DNA of 64,000 nucleotides, taken from the NCBI GenBank assembly GCA_030295235.1, contig AP026140.1, positions 496,001 through 560,000 of the forward strand, given 5' to 3'. The notes under the pieces are model-generated. The model was not told the DNA's origin. It searched no databases and worked only from the letters and a program-made list of their open reading frames with translations. The translations under genes were made by a program, and so were the position numbers. Origin of the DNA: Fistulifera solaris. Lineage: Eukaryota > Bacillariophyta > Bacillariophyceae > Naviculales > Stauroneidaceae. Below, one piece after another: positions 44,146-55,354 of this stretch. Every line of letters starts with the position of its first letter. The first letter of the stretch is position 1.

Positions 44146-45773
44146 TTACATATCCACGTGTTCATGCCATTCTTGAACAAGTTCATGATCTTTCGTGTTG
44201 TCTTCCATTCCTTGCCACTTGAGTAGTTGCTGTCCTTCCGCTTTTCGTTTTATTCGGTACAGGACAGCCGCCATGACGAGGCACAGCCCGAAAAAGCCGG
44301 TGGCGGAAACTTTGTGTCCATAGAGTATGCACGAGAGAGCGATACTGAGGAGAATGCGCGTCGTCATGATGAGTGTGAACACGACGGCCCCAAAGTTTTT
44401 GATCGTGTAATAGATAAACAGCTGTCCGATGGTGGAGCAAATGGAAAATAGTAGGAAATGAACATGAATCTCGGAATGATCCCGCACAAATTTCAAGGCT
44501 GGATACAATTCCTTCGTGTGAATCAACGTCACCAGCGACAAGACGGTCGAAAACGCGGATGTCGCAAACATGAGTTCTACCATACTCAAATCGCGATGTC
44601 GTTGAAACATTCGACTTTGAAACTGGCTGGTGAAGCTATCAAAGAACAGAAACAGGAAGAGGAGCATAATACCCGTCCAGGTGGTGTTTGTTTCGTATCC
44701 GAAACTGTTGGTACCGAATTGAAGATCATCCGTGGACGTCATGAACATGGTTATACCGACTCCGATCATCAGTGCTACGAGATAATCATACTGAGGATCT
44801 GTAAATGACAAATAGTATTAGTTCCGAAACGGCGAAGGTTGACGTTTTCTTTTTTTCAATCAACTTACAAGACTTGTTCCCCAAAATCTTCCCCATGGCC
44901 ATGACCGGCGCCAATTTGAATGATTTGAACAAAGTTGTCGCCGGAAAGGATACGTAATGCAACGACTCGTATTGACACCAACTGCTCAACATGTTGGAAA
45001 TCGCGGGAAACGAATACTCGTAAATGACCGTCGTCCGACTGCTCCGTGGTTTCAAATACAACATGAGCATCCCCGACATGACCAACGTCCAAAAACGGTT
45101 GGTAAAGACGAGGGCGTACGAGTACGTAAAGTATTCTCCAACATAACGCGGATAACGTCGCGTGAGCATGCGTTCCTGTTCCGAGAAAGATACGGGAGTG
45201 AGTGACCAAAGCAAAAAGACAACTCTTTCCTCAATGTATGAAAGTACTCACTTGAATCAAACCCCACAAAACAAAAGTCGCATTGAGCATGAGAGAACAA
45301 AAGACCAATCGACGGAGTACTTGCATTTTCGATAAACTTTCGTTCGGTTCCATGAAATCGTAAACACGACGATCCCGTTCGGAATCACTCTGCAACAATT
45401 CCTTCTCATCTTCTGTCTCATCGTCCGAAAAGTTGTTTTCACTTTCTTGTGTCGCGACGCGGTATTTGAAACTGCGGGGCGTCAATGCGGACGTATCGCG
45501 TTCCAGCCATTCGGGGAAATAGATTTTCGCCACTAATATGGTGATAATGACCAAGGCCACGTACAGCAAAAAATTGGTGGCCAGTAAATACAGTTCCGCT
45601 TCGGCGGTTTTCGACATGAGCGGCGCTCGAACATCTTCCTGCTGTAGAGACGAATAAATGGTCGAAGTGACATCGCCGTTTTGCGTCGGATCGTCATCGT
45701 CATTCCAAACTTGATCGAGTTTTCGCAAAATGTGACGCGGATTGGTTTGTGTGGCGAGTGTTATAAAATCCAT
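44146..45773 (-). CDS. SLC35B-type nucleotide-sulfate (PAPS) transporter
   Basis: A multi-pass membrane protein of the SLC35B2/B3 type. The conserved block is ERMLTRRYPRYVGEYFTYSYALVFTNR..., then YEYSFPAISNMLSSWCQYESLHYVSFPATTLFKSFKLAPVMAMGKILGNKSYPQYDYLVALMIGVGITMF, closely following the PAPS transporter signature (SNxxSSWCQYEALKYVSFP). It probably moves PAPS into the Golgi lumen for sulfation. Introns fit at 45176-45251 (LWGLIQ to ERMLTRR) and 44799-44868 (GNKS-Y-PQYDY). An N-terminal 150-residue extension with one membrane segment and an acidic loop precedes the core. The C-terminus is short and cytosolic. All exons are intact. It is divergent from DCC1. Confidence 0.88.
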
Positions 45774-46114
45774 TCTTTTTTCTTATTTGCAATTGATTAA
45801 TGTAGAATGAATAATGTTGTGTTGCAACTTCTTGCAACGCAATAGTCTAATAATTTGTCATTGCGAACAAAAACACGCGAGCGAGAGCTCGCAACAAGGA
45901 TGACGGATGGACGCTACAAGCATTTCACCGTCGCCGCGACGCACCGGTATTGACATTTCTCTCTTCGATCATTTTTTTTGCGACAAAAATAACATCGACC
46001 ATGGACGACGCGACGCGCCGCCAATAAAGCGCGACAATTATACAGCATTTGCATCCAACCAAACACTCGACCACAGAAGAACAATACTACTTTGATTCCA
46101 TAAAATACAACAAA
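45774..46114. promoter_or_regulatory. Divergent promoter region, SLC35B and DCC1
   Basis: 341 bp between divergent starts. AT-rich near both starts and GC-rich in the middle. No element is recognised. Confidence 0.4.
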
Positions 46115-47370
46115 ATGGACTTATCGAAACTCTCAAATGACGGAAAACCCAATTTACTGACCCTCCCCCGCGCCGACTTGCAAGGGAACACGGCTTCATC
46201 GTTTCGCATGATGCAACTGCCCATCGGATGGAAAGCTGAAGATCTTGCCGATTCGCAATTCATTTCGAAACCGCAACAACAAGTGGCTCTCGTTTCCGAA
46301 GCGAAAGAAATGAGTTTTCTGGTATCGAATGTCCAGTCATCCAATTGTTTTGTCTTAATACCTCCGCCTGACGAAACCGACGAGGAGCCTGTCGCGAAAA
46401 AAAGCCAAATCGTCTTCCTTACGAACGATTCCGACGCGTTTATTAAAACCGGGTGGATCCGGAGCCACTTTTCTGGAATTGCGCGTCAAAGTACTCAAAG
46501 TCACTGATTTGCAATCCGCACTCGCTCACGCGATCTTGGATCGGGACGAAGAGAATCACGCTTCACCGATGACCATCGATGCATTGGCAAAAGAATTGCA
46601 ACACAGTAAGATGGAAATTCGAAAGGGTTTGTTGGCCATGGAACGGGCCTTTGTCACTTCAAACGAGAGCGTCTACTTATTGTCGGAAGAAATTCAAATG
46701 ATTGTCCAACACGCCATTGTTTCGACCTTGGCGGAAGATTGTGAGGATTATGCGGGTCGTGGGGTTCACGTGGAAAGCTGTGTCCAGGCGATTGTGGAAC
46801 GAATGAGTCCCGAAGAACGATTTCGTCACGACCAGGATGTGATTCATTACTGTTTACGGCGTCTCGCGCACCCAAAGAGTGATGCGAACGCCGAAATCAT
46901 TCAGTTGGATGTTCCCAAGGTAAGTTGTTTCTAGTTGGGTGGCGAATGTCAGTGTTTTTCTCAACCATTCTTTGCAGGTCGCGCAATGGGTCGCCCGTCA
47001 TTTGTTTTCGTTGCAATCGACTCCCTGGGACGAATCGCTCTTTTTGACACGGTGGCAATCCCAAACCCCGGGGGTCGGTGACGCGTATCGCGTGTCGTTC
47101 GACATGCTCCGGGGACTCGCGGTGCACCGCGGTACGCTCTGGAAGTATTTACCGGCCGATCAAATCATGACGACCGGTGGTTCCGTCGAAGATGCCTTTA
47201 CGTTATTGTTTGAATGGAAAGACTGTTGGGAATTGGACGAATTGCAACCGTATTTGGATGCCATGGTTGACGCTACGGCCATATCGCAAGGCGATCTAGT
47301 GTTGCAGTATTTAAAAGTGACGACCGAAACGATCAACGGTAGTTCGTTGAAGATGTGCCGAAAGCGATGA
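46115..47370 (+). CDS. DSCC1: DCC1/DSCC1, subunit of the alternative clamp loader CTF18-RFC
   Basis: The layout matches DCC1: N-terminal beta region (FRMMQLP, AKEMSFLVSNVQSSNCFVLIPP, SQIVFLTNDS), central winged-helix-like part (IDALAKELQHSKMEIRKGLLAM) and C-terminal repeats (LFLTRWQSQTPGVGDAYRVSFDMLRGLAVHRGTLWKYLPAD, FTLLFEWKDCWELDELQPYLD). CTF18-RFC loads PCNA during cohesion establishment, the same pathway as the Eco1 gene 12 kb away. A 58-nt intron fits at 46920-46977 (DVPK to VAQWVARH). The frame breaks at GGG 46451-46453: one G fewer gives IKTGGSGATFLELRVKVL. ATG 46115 is the first in frame with coding character. Confidence 0.87.
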
Positions 47371-47800
47371 CTTTTTGATACTCTTACATCGAGTTTACGG
47401 TTCTACGAGATCATAGTCTATTGTGAAGGTGAACATTGGCTAGACGTGACTAGACTAGACTAATATTATTCGTTATATTTGTTTGTTCTCATGTTACCTA
47501 GTTTCTGCTTTCTACAGCTCTGAATCAGAAAGTACTTCGTTCACTTTGTTTTCAACAATAACAACGGATACCGGATGATCCTATAACGTTAATATCTACA
47601 TAGATTGGTGTTTCCGTTGTAGTGTCCGTTGAAAAATAGCTCGGACCTGGACATTGGAGACGAGAATAAAAAGCAATGAATAATTTGCACTCGGGTTGCT
47701 GTCGTTTCCATCACTCCCTATTGCTTATTGTCATTAAGCTATTGGTTGCTTTGATCATCGCTCCTACCAATTACACGAGTACAGCGGCACACGTATAGCA
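47371..47800. other. Intergenic region
   Basis: 430 bp between DCC1 and kinesin-13, both plus strand. AT-rich, no coherent ORF. Confidence 0.5.
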
Positions 47801-49732
47801 ATGGAGCAGTCGAAAATGAGTTCGAAGCGAAAGGTGCGTTTTTCTACCGACTTCGGAACGTGTTGTGTCGACATGTCTCGAGACAAATAACTTACCCTCC
47901 TCCTTCTTAGTCCATCGTCCCTAAAAAGGACCAGACATGTCTGCGAATTGAAAAGATGAACGCAGAACGCGAAGAACGCCGTCGCACGATGCTGGAGGTA
48001 GGTTGTTCGCGCTGTAACAACCATCGAAACGCACGTTTTCTCACTCACTCTTTTGGCAGCGCAAAAAGCCCGAGCACAAGAAGAGCAACGGAATATTGCG
48101 GCTGGCAATCCCGGAGATGTTGACTTTATCGGCATGGTCCGTGAATGGCGGGCCGCCCATGCGGATCAGGCTCAACCGTTGGATGCTGGTCCAACGGCAC
48201 CCCCTAAAATCTGCATCTGTGTCCGGAAACGACCCATCAGTGACAAAGAACGGAACAAGAACGATCACGATTCGGTGACCTGTCTCAATCCCGAAGTCTG
48301 GATCCATAGCGCTAAGCTCCGTGTTGATGGAATTACGAAATATCTGGATCATACGTCGTTCCAGTTTGATTACACCTTCCATGAAGACAATACGACGGAA
48401 GATGTGTACAATACCACGACACTGCCGCTCATTGACTTTGTTTGTAGCGGACACGGAGGACGGGCCACCGTCTTTGCGTACGGTCAAACGGGCAGTGGGA
48501 AGACCTATACCATGAGCGGTATCCAAAACATGATGTGTGAAGATTTGTATTTTTTGTTGAACTCTGCCGACAGCGCCTGCACGAAAGAGAATACGAATGT
48601 CATGGTGTCATTCTTCGAACTGTACGGTGGTTACGTGCAAGACTTACTGAACGATCGCAATCGCGTCAAAGTTCTGGAAGACGGGAAAGGAGAAGTCGTC
48701 ATTGCCGGATTGACGGAAGTGGAGAGCTATGGACCCGAGACATTCTTGGAAATTCTGCGCCAAGGGAACAGTGCCCGCACCACACACATGACCGAAGCGA
48801 ACGACGCATCATCACGTTCACACGCCATATGCCAGATTATGTTGCGCGATGCCAAGACCAATAAATTGAAGGGAAAGTTATCGTTGGTCGACTTGGCCGG
48901 AAGTGAGCGCGGATCCGATACCAAATCACACAACTCCCAACGACGCGCCGAAAGTTCCGACATTAATACGTCTCTTCTTTCACTGAAAGAGTGCATCCGT
49001 GCTCTGGATCGTGATGCATCCAAACATGTACCTTATCGTGGATCCAAGCTGACTTTGATTTTGAAAGACTGCTTTACATCCGATCGGGCCATGACGACCA
49101 TGATTGCCACTGTTTCTCCGGGGGCGTCGGCTGCGGACCACTCGCTCAACACCTTACGTTACGCGGACCGCATCAAAGAAAAACGATCTACCGCGCCAAC
49201 GCTTTCTCCTCGACCCCTGGCGACAACACGAAGGCGAAGACCCTCGGCGATGACCAACGTGACAAAGGCGAAAGCTGAAAGTCCGGTCAATGAAATGAGA
49301 ACTAGTCAATCTCGATCGATGGCAGTGTCACGCGTTGAGGTACCGGAGACTACCATGGCCAATGACGACTTGGATTTGGCCGAAGAGAATCAATCTCGTC
49401 CAGAGTCAGAAACAGCAGATGACGATTTGCTGTTTTCTGAAGACGAAAAGGAGGAACCCGCCAAAGACGAGGAATTGAATCAGACTGTACGTGAGTTATT
49501 TGAAGAAGAAGAGGGTGTTTTGAACATGCACATGACTTTTATTGCGGAAAATGCGAAACTTCTTTCCAAAGAAGGAGCCCTATTGCAAGATGTGCAACGA
49601 CCCAACGTTTCGGATGAAGAAATTGAGCGCTATGCCAGTATGCTGGAAGAAATACTCGATCGGAAGGAAGATATGATTGCTGCTTTGCAGCGAAAGCTCG
49701 CCGTGTTTGAATCTCATTTAGAGGCAAAGTAG
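47801..49732 (+). CDS. Kinesin-13 (MCAK/KIF2-type microtubule depolymerase)
   Basis: The motor domain has Walker A GQTGSGKT (about 48482-48505), NDASSRSHA and DLAGSERG. Kinesin-13 hallmarks are the neck GDVDFIGMVREWR and KLRVDGITKYLDHTSFQFDYTF, where VDxTKYL is the family-specific loop 2 region. Such motors depolymerise microtubule ends in mitosis or flagella. Two short first exons fit: 47801-47833 (11 codons, MEQSKMSSKRK) and 47911-47997 (SIVPKKDQTC...RRRTMLE), with introns 47834-47910 and 47998-48059. At the third exon the frame fits only if the A5 at 48063-48067 is one A longer (MLERKKARAQEEQ), another homopolymer break. The C-terminal 180 residues are acidic and end in a coiled coil (EEILDRKEDMIAALQRKLAVFESHL). 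Confidence 0.92.
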
Positions 49733-50003
49733 ATGAAGTTTGACTTGTTATCGTTTATGTCAGTCATGAGTACTGAGTACTGTGGATTGAAGTTTCACGA
49801 CTGACAGTCATTCACGCGTCCACGAAAATCATTTGACACCTTTTTGTCACGCCTTATTTTTGCGAAGCCAGCATGTGGATTTGTTCTTCGTGTTCGGTTC
49901 CGTGTATTCAAACATGATAAAACAATAGCAATGTGATTAGCGTTTCATTGACCCATTGCGTTATCAGCTTATTTGAAATCATTATTTTATTCATATTACA
50001 ATC

Positions 50004-50351
50004 ATGCGCAACCTTCTTCAACTGATTCTATTCATGCGAGTACCAGCAGGCCTTTGTTTACTATCTCCACAGCACACAATCAGTCGCCGTTTCTCGCAGA
50101 TGCGTCTCTCCATGGGCTTAGAAACCGAAAACCCGCACTGGCAGGAGCTTTACGACGATGAGACGTTAATGGAAACGATTGTGGCGGCCTCGTTCATTCC
50201 GGGCGATTGGATCCAAAGTTTGCCCGACATTGACGATAATACCAAAACGGAGCTTCCTGCGGATCTCAATCTTCCCGAAATTCGTCCCGAAGCGGATATC
50301 GATCATCCCGATTTGATGGATTTCATTCATTCTCATCAGCATCCGAAATAA
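50004..50351 (+). CDS. Small hypothetical protein with targeting sequence
   Basis: 115 residues. The N-terminus (MRNLLQLILFMRVPAGLCLL) is a signal peptide or anchor, followed by basic SRRFSQMRLSM, which could make it a plastid or mitochondrial precursor. The mature part is acidic (NPHWQELYDDETLMETIVAASFIPGDWIQSLPDIDD) and ends in a His-containing tail. I do not recognise the family. The ATG at 50004 gives the clean N-terminus. Confidence 0.55.
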   Translation: MRNLLQLILFMRVPAGLCLLSPQHTISRRFSQMRLSMGLETENPHWQELYDDETLMETIVAASFIPGDWIQSLPDIDDNTKTELPADLNLPEIRPEADIDHPDLMDFIHSHQHPK

Positions 50352-50622
50352 TTATTTCAGCACATTTTTGTAGAAAGAGCAGCAAGTTCGTTCGTGAATG
50401 TGTTGCAAATGAAGAATCGAACGAAATATACTTGGCTAACTTCTTTGCAGCATCTATATCATAGACAATATCAATATGCTATATGATGATTTCATTATAA
50501 ACTTAATCTGCACTACAAGAACTTTATGAAATATTTTTGAATAGACCATTCCGAGACTGAAAAGGAACTTCCTTTTCACATCCTCAAGAACGGATCTGGA
50601 CACAAAATCAAACAGACAATCC

Positions 50623-51444
50623 TTAGCCCAACATATCGATTGTGAATTCTCGTTTGAACATGGATCGTAACTTCTTGCGCGATCGCGCAGAAAGACGCAT
50701 GGTCTTGCTGTGCGAGCGTTTCAAGCCCATCTTCTTGTCCCAGTCATGAATGGACTGTTGCGTGTACTGACTGCGTTCCATGGCCGCGCGGAAGGCTTGT
50801 ACAATATTCTGGACTTGAGTGGGATCGACCGTAGCGGACTCGACAGTGGCGGGATCGACAGTGGCGTCGACGGGATCGACGGGAGAGTCAACGGCCGGAG
50901 CGTCGTCGACCGCGACCTCGTCGTCGACCTCGTCATCCGTCTCGGCTTCCGTGACCAAGGTCGATTCGGTCTTCTTTTCGAGTTGTTGATCGGTCTTTTC
51001 TTTCTCATCAATCAAACTACTCGCGTCATCAAAATCGAGCAATTCGAAATCGAGTTCGAAGGATCGTTCACTCGATTCACTGAAATCGGGTTTCAGGTCG
51101 TCGTAAAGACTCGACTTGCACGGGGTCACGATTGTTTTTCGTTTCTTGGGATCCTGTTTCGTAAAGGATTTCATCTTCATGTCCAGATGATCCAAGCTGG
51201 GCAGTTCGTAATTCGTCGAATTGGTCGCGTGCGACGGAAACATCTTGTCAATGCTCGATCGACGATTGAAGACGAGTTTCTCAAAGCCACAGTCATTTGA
51301 AGAAGTGTTGGGTGTGTTGGCAGTATTCCATTTCAAAGATGGAGTAGTACCGTACTTCATTTGACTCAACAATTCCCTTTGAGACTGAAGGAGAGCTTCA
51401 AAGGCGTGGTCGTTGGTCGTGTCGTTTCTCGATGCAATTTGCAT
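50623..51444 (-). CDS. Diatom-type nuclear protein with GLKRSHSKTMRLS motif
   Basis: 273 residues, intact, one exon. The C-terminus carries a strongly basic conserved block (VQAFRAAMERSQYTQQSIHDWDKKMGLKRSHSKTMRLSARSRKKLR, about residues 210-260, written here in pieces: QSIHDWDKKMGLKRSHSK, TMRLSARSRKKLR). I recall this DWDKKxGLxxSHSxTMxxSxRSRKxL motif from several proteins in diatom genomes; no function is established. The middle is acidic, with Val-Asp-Pro repeats (about residues 165-205). The N-terminal half is Ser/Asn-rich. A nuclear, possibly nucleic-acid-binding role is inferred from composition only. Confidence 0.72.
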   Translation of the reverse strand: MQIASRNDTTNDHAFEALLQSQRELLSQMKYGTTPSLKWNTANTPNTSSNDCGFEKLVFNRRSSIDKMFPSHATNSTNYELPSLDHLDMKMKSFTKQDPKKRKTIVTPCKSSLYDDLKPDFSESSERSFELDFELLDFDDASSLIDEKEKTDQQLEKKTESTLVTEAETDDEVDDEVAVDDAPAVDSPVDPVDATVDPATVESATVDPTQVQNIVQAFRAAMERSQYTQQSIHDWDKKMGLKRSHSKTMRLSARSRKKLRSMFKREFTIDMLG

Positions 51445-52359
51445 GGTCGGAATATATCTAGAATAAAAGAGGGCGAAAGTTGTGCGACGGCGTGATATTC
51501 CAAGCTGGGTTGTTGCTGGAAAGACGACGGATTGAATGGTTTGCTGGGTAGCAAATCACAATCGAAGGAATGAAAGGAAAGAAAGGAAAATGAACCTCCG
51601 ATGTCGTGTCGTCGCAATGGAGGGAGGAAAAAACCTCCATTTCCCGCACGCCAAAGAAAAATTATTTCACCCTTGAACCAAGGGCATCAGGGGCTTTAAT
51701 AAACCTCTCGTAGTAACTGAGGTCATGGGCATTGTGGAAGACATTATTTTGAGACGCCAAGTATTGCCCTAAGTCATAAACATATTGCAGCTAGATTATA
51801 TTACGGAGTATATAACAATAAGCGGCCCAATCTTGTTTTGTGAAATGGAACTACAGTCGTTTCAATATGTAGCGGCGGTTTCGAGTCTTTTCAATACACA
51901 AGAAAACATAAGCCCAAATTGGTCGTGTGTCTTGCTTCGTACTGCAAGGTAGAGTCATATTTCGCAATTATGGAATTTCCGCGTTGAAGATGATACCACA
52001 ACAAGAACCTACCATAAGATGTTTCATGTTTAACATAAACATCTGGTACGACAGCTTGTCACTAAGTGGAAAACAGAATATGTTTGTCGCATAATGTCAT
52101 GCATCATGTGGACGAGACGTGTTGGGTGGATTTCACGAATACAGGAAACCAGTTCCCACTTTGCTTCCCACATCGTTGCATCGAGGCTTAACGAGACAGA
52201 GTCTTGCCACGAGTATACAGTGACAGAAACAGCTAGGAAAACGACAAACGTGCAAGAACGCGATGTCACACAATAAACACATTATGATAGATCTCGCGTG
52301 GGAAAACCGACAATCATTCTTTGCAGAGCACGTTTCTCGCTCCAAAAATCGAACCTTGT
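51445..52359. other. Gene-free region of about 900 bp
   Basis: Promoter of the upstream minus-strand gene plus AT-rich sequence with a TACGGAGTA motif at 51802. ORFs here are short and random. No RNA gene is seen. Confidence 0.5.
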
Positions 52360-53672
52360 TCACTTAAAAACATTCGTTTTGCCTCTCGTTATAATTTCCC
52401 CCGTTGGCAGCATGAAACGAGTCGGTAATTGCCAGCCGATGATAGAAATGTCACCTTGCGCATCCTCTAATGCATCCAATGGGGCGTGGCCGAACCAATA
52501 TAGGACAAGTCCGGGACCAAAGCGATGAATATAAGATTCCGCCTGCGCCAAGACCGAAACACGATGCGTATCCACGTCACCAAATAGCGCCTGAATAGCC
52601 GAATGAGCAACAATGGCAAATGTCAACCACCCACAACAATACACTTACCTTGGAATCGATCCAATAAACCACTTTCCACTCGGTGCCATGTTTGGTAGAG
52701 ACCTCGACGGACAGAGGGTAGGACAAGAGAATATCGGGCGTTCGAGAAGTACCGCGATGTCGTAGCTCGGTCTCTGTTTCAAAGGGAATATCTGAAAAAC
52801 AACAGGGTCAGAGGGTCGCGAATTGCATCACACAACCAATCGTTGGCGTCTTACTTAATTCTTTGAGCTGATATTCGAGAAGCACTTCGTATTCGACGCC
52901 GATAAGATGGCGCTGTCGGTCGTGCGAAGGCCCGTACATCGGATCGCAGTCAATGGCTCGGAGTACTTCGGCCGCTAATCTCGTACCATCTTCCGTATTC
53001 GAACCCACTTCTTCACTGTACGCGTATTGCTGTTTCAAGTCCTCTTTGGTTTTCAAAACCGCAGCAGGATGTTTCATCGTGGCCGACAAGGATTTTTTAT
53101 TGCTTCCGTGTCGCGAGATTTCTTCCACCAAAAAACGACTCAATAGGTACGGCGGATAATTGACTTGCCCGGCGAGAGCCACAATCGACTGACCGTCACA
53201 ATAGCGCTGAAGAATGCCCTTGAGTGTTGATTTGACGCGCGGAGCTGCTTTTTGACGTGATGCAAATGAAGATTTCGCAAAAACGACACGAGAGACTGGA
53301 ATGGTACAACGAGCTTCTTTGAGATTACATACATACAACTATACCAAGAAACAACTCTTTCTAACGTACATCGTACGGAAAGCCGTATTTTGTTTCCAAA
53401 TTCAAGAGTTCTTCGTTGAATTTGACACTGTCAAATAGGAAATCCTGGCCCTCCGAGACACTTTTTCGAAGCAGTTTATCGACAGTTCCATAATGTCTAT
53501 GCTCCGGTGGGAGAGAATCCATAACAGCGTATTTATTATTTTTTCGGTGTTTTGTGTCAAACAGTTCGTTCGCTACAGGATTGCAGGATGGTGATATTGG
53601 ATGAATAACAAGCACGATGATGGTCGCAAGTGTCGAAGCAACAGAAAAAGTAAAAGGTGCAAAACGCTCCAT
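52360..53672 (-). CDS. CDIN1: CDIN1 (C15orf41)-type PD-(D/E)XK nuclease
   Basis: The C-terminal exons carry the CDIN1 nuclease core: IPFETETELRHRGTSRTPDILL, WKVVYWIDSKALFGDVDTH, AQAESYIHRFGPGLVLYWFGH. The TPD and IDSK pairs are the D and E/D-x-K of the PD-(D/E)XK fold. Human CDIN1 partners codanin-1 and is linked to congenital dyserythropoietic anaemia. The N-terminal helical part (LKGILQRYCDGQSIVALAGQVNYPPYLLSRFLVEE) also matches. Introns fit at 52792-52854 and 52591-52648. A third intron lies near 53290-53375, but its exact sites are unclear: GTACGT and a CTCAAAG acceptor do not keep frame, so another one-base error or a GTTAGA donor is possible. Start ATG 53672 gives a hydrophobic N-terminus, unusual for the family, so the true start may differ. 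Confidence 0.85.
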
Positions 53673-53806
53673 AAAACAATAAGCACATTAGCGATAGTGT
53701 TAGAAGATACTTCCCCGTTCCCCCCTTCATTTTTGATTTTCACTTAGCAAATTATTAGTCGTACTGGTAGCGGTTATAGATTGTTTCGCGGCGAGGATTT
53801 TATTCC

Positions 53807-53887
53807 GGAAACGACGTTAAAATTCTGCCTCGCCGTAGGGTCTACGTAGAAAATTGTACCTAGAGGCAGAATTTTAACGTCCTTTCC
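53807..53887. repeat. 25-bp inverted repeat with 31-nt loop (hairpin)
   Basis: GACGTTAAAATTCTGCCTC (53813-53831) is perfectly complementary to GAGGCAGAATTTTAACGTC (53863-53881). Allowing one mismatch extends each arm by six bases to GGAAA/TTTCC, giving 53807-53831 and 53863-53887. It lies in the 376-bp divergent promoter between CDIN1 and the cytochrome b5-like gene. It could be a very small MITE or a cis-acting hairpin. Confidence 0.85.
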
Positions 53888-54048
53888 CCGTTCGAAAGAC
53901 CGCGAACACGAGACGACGAAGTACCTTTTAATCGCTTGCTGGAGCGATTGTTATTTATTTTGTTTCGTTCTCAAAACATCTCCTCGAACACACTATTCAT
54001 GTCTCAACCCTTTCATATTGACAATACACCACGGACATAGTTGGAAAG

Positions 54049-54678
54049 ATGTCGGTTGGCAAACACATCCCAACTCTTTTCTTTTTCACGGCGGCCTTGG
54101 TGTTTGCGTTATTTCGATGCAAAGACATGATACTAGCCAGCAACAATGAATCGACTACTGTTCCAACTGTGCCATTGAGAGTTGTTACGCCGGAAGAATT
54201 GGCTACCAAGACCGCAGAGCACGGCGATGTCTTATGGCTCTCGGTCATGGGAGAAGTCTTTGATGTCTCGAAAGGGCGGGAATTCTATGCCGAAGGTGGA
54301 TATTCCGTCTTTGCGGGTCGAGACGGCAGCGTCCCATTTGTAACGGGAAAGTTCACTCCCGAAGAAGCCGAGAAATCCATCGAAATTTTGGAACCCGCAC
54401 AGCTCAAAGCATTGGATGACTGGCGGGCATTTTATGTGAAAGAGGAAAAGTACCCACAAATCGGTTGGCTGGAAGGTTATTTGTATGACAAGGAAGGCAA
54501 TCCCTCCGAATTGCTGCAAAAAGTACGAAAAATAGTAGAAGAACAAAAGTTGATCGCCAAAGATAAAGAAGCGGAACGACAAGAGAAAATTAAGGCCCGG
54601 AAAGAAAGAAAAGAAAAGGAAAAAGCCGAAAAGGCACGGAAACAGAAGTGGCAGCAGGAACAAGCACAAAAAAGCTAG
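54049..54678 (+). CDS. Neuferricin-like cytochrome b5 heme-binding protein (MAPR family)
   Basis: 209 residues. An N-terminal signal anchor (TLFFFTAALVFALF) is followed by a MAPR-type cytochrome b5-like domain: LRVVTPEELATKT, VLWLSVMGEVFDVSKGREFYAEGGYSVFAGRDGSVPFVTGKF. The YxxGGxYxxFAGRDxSxxFxTG pattern is diagnostic of the PGRMC/neudesin/neuferricin group, in which Tyr residues bind heme. The spacing is closest to neuferricin (CYB5D2). The C-terminus is a long Lys/Glu coiled-coil helix. Likely in the secretory membrane. Intact; ATG 54049. Confidence 0.9.
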   Translation: MSVGKHIPTLFFFTAALVFALFRCKDMILASNNESTTVPTVPLRVVTPEELATKTAEHGDVLWLSVMGEVFDVSKGREFYAEGGYSVFAGRDGSVPFVTGKFTPEEAEKSIEILEPAQLKALDDWRAFYVKEEKYPQIGWLEGYLYDKEGNPSELLQKVRKIVEEQKLIAKDKEAERQEKIKARKERKEKEKAEKARKQKWQQEQAQKS

Positions 54679-55354
54679 AGGTGGCCAAACAGACACGGAG
54701 CTTTGACCTCGCTAGTTGACTAGAGAACCAAACATGGAAGTTGTGATGTGGAAAGCCAGCCAAAGACTTGTCTTAAAAAAATTATCACTTTTCGATGATT
54801 CATCGCCCTTCATCCATTAGCTGCTCAGAAGCATATTGTTAGATTTATCTAGACACATTAAAGAGTGCTCCTTCACCTATCTCTTTAGTTCCCTGCGTGA
54901 GAGCTCGGGAAGCGACATCGACATCATGGGTGGATGGATGAAGTTGCATGACGTCATTATGACGGAGGATCAAAATGTTTACGTAGAGACGGAGTACTCC
55001 GCATTTTGTATGGTATTTATCGCACCGATACTAACTAGTAGGAACGTGCACAGCCCACTGGCTTTCTTAAAGTACGATCGGCGAGGCGAATACAAAATGC
55101 TATGCTGGGCTGACGCGAACCCTTGATAAAAATAGCCATCAACACGTTCCTCGCACCTCTCTTTCGACATATGGTTGATGGTCCTGGTGAAAGAGATTCG
55201 TTGTGTGATGAATTATCACGGAAGTGCTCCTTAGAATCTTATTATCCAGTTAGCGCTACAAGAATCTTGTTGAAACAAAGGAAATCCGGAAGGCCCGCTA
55301 ACAAAACATAGAGTGGCGTTCGATACCTTTCCAATTTACGATCCAACGAAAACA
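54679..55354. other. Intergenic region
   Basis: About 680 bp before the cytidylyltransferase gene. It contains ACGGAGTACTCCG (54989-55001), a short palindrome. No convincing gene. Confidence 0.5.
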
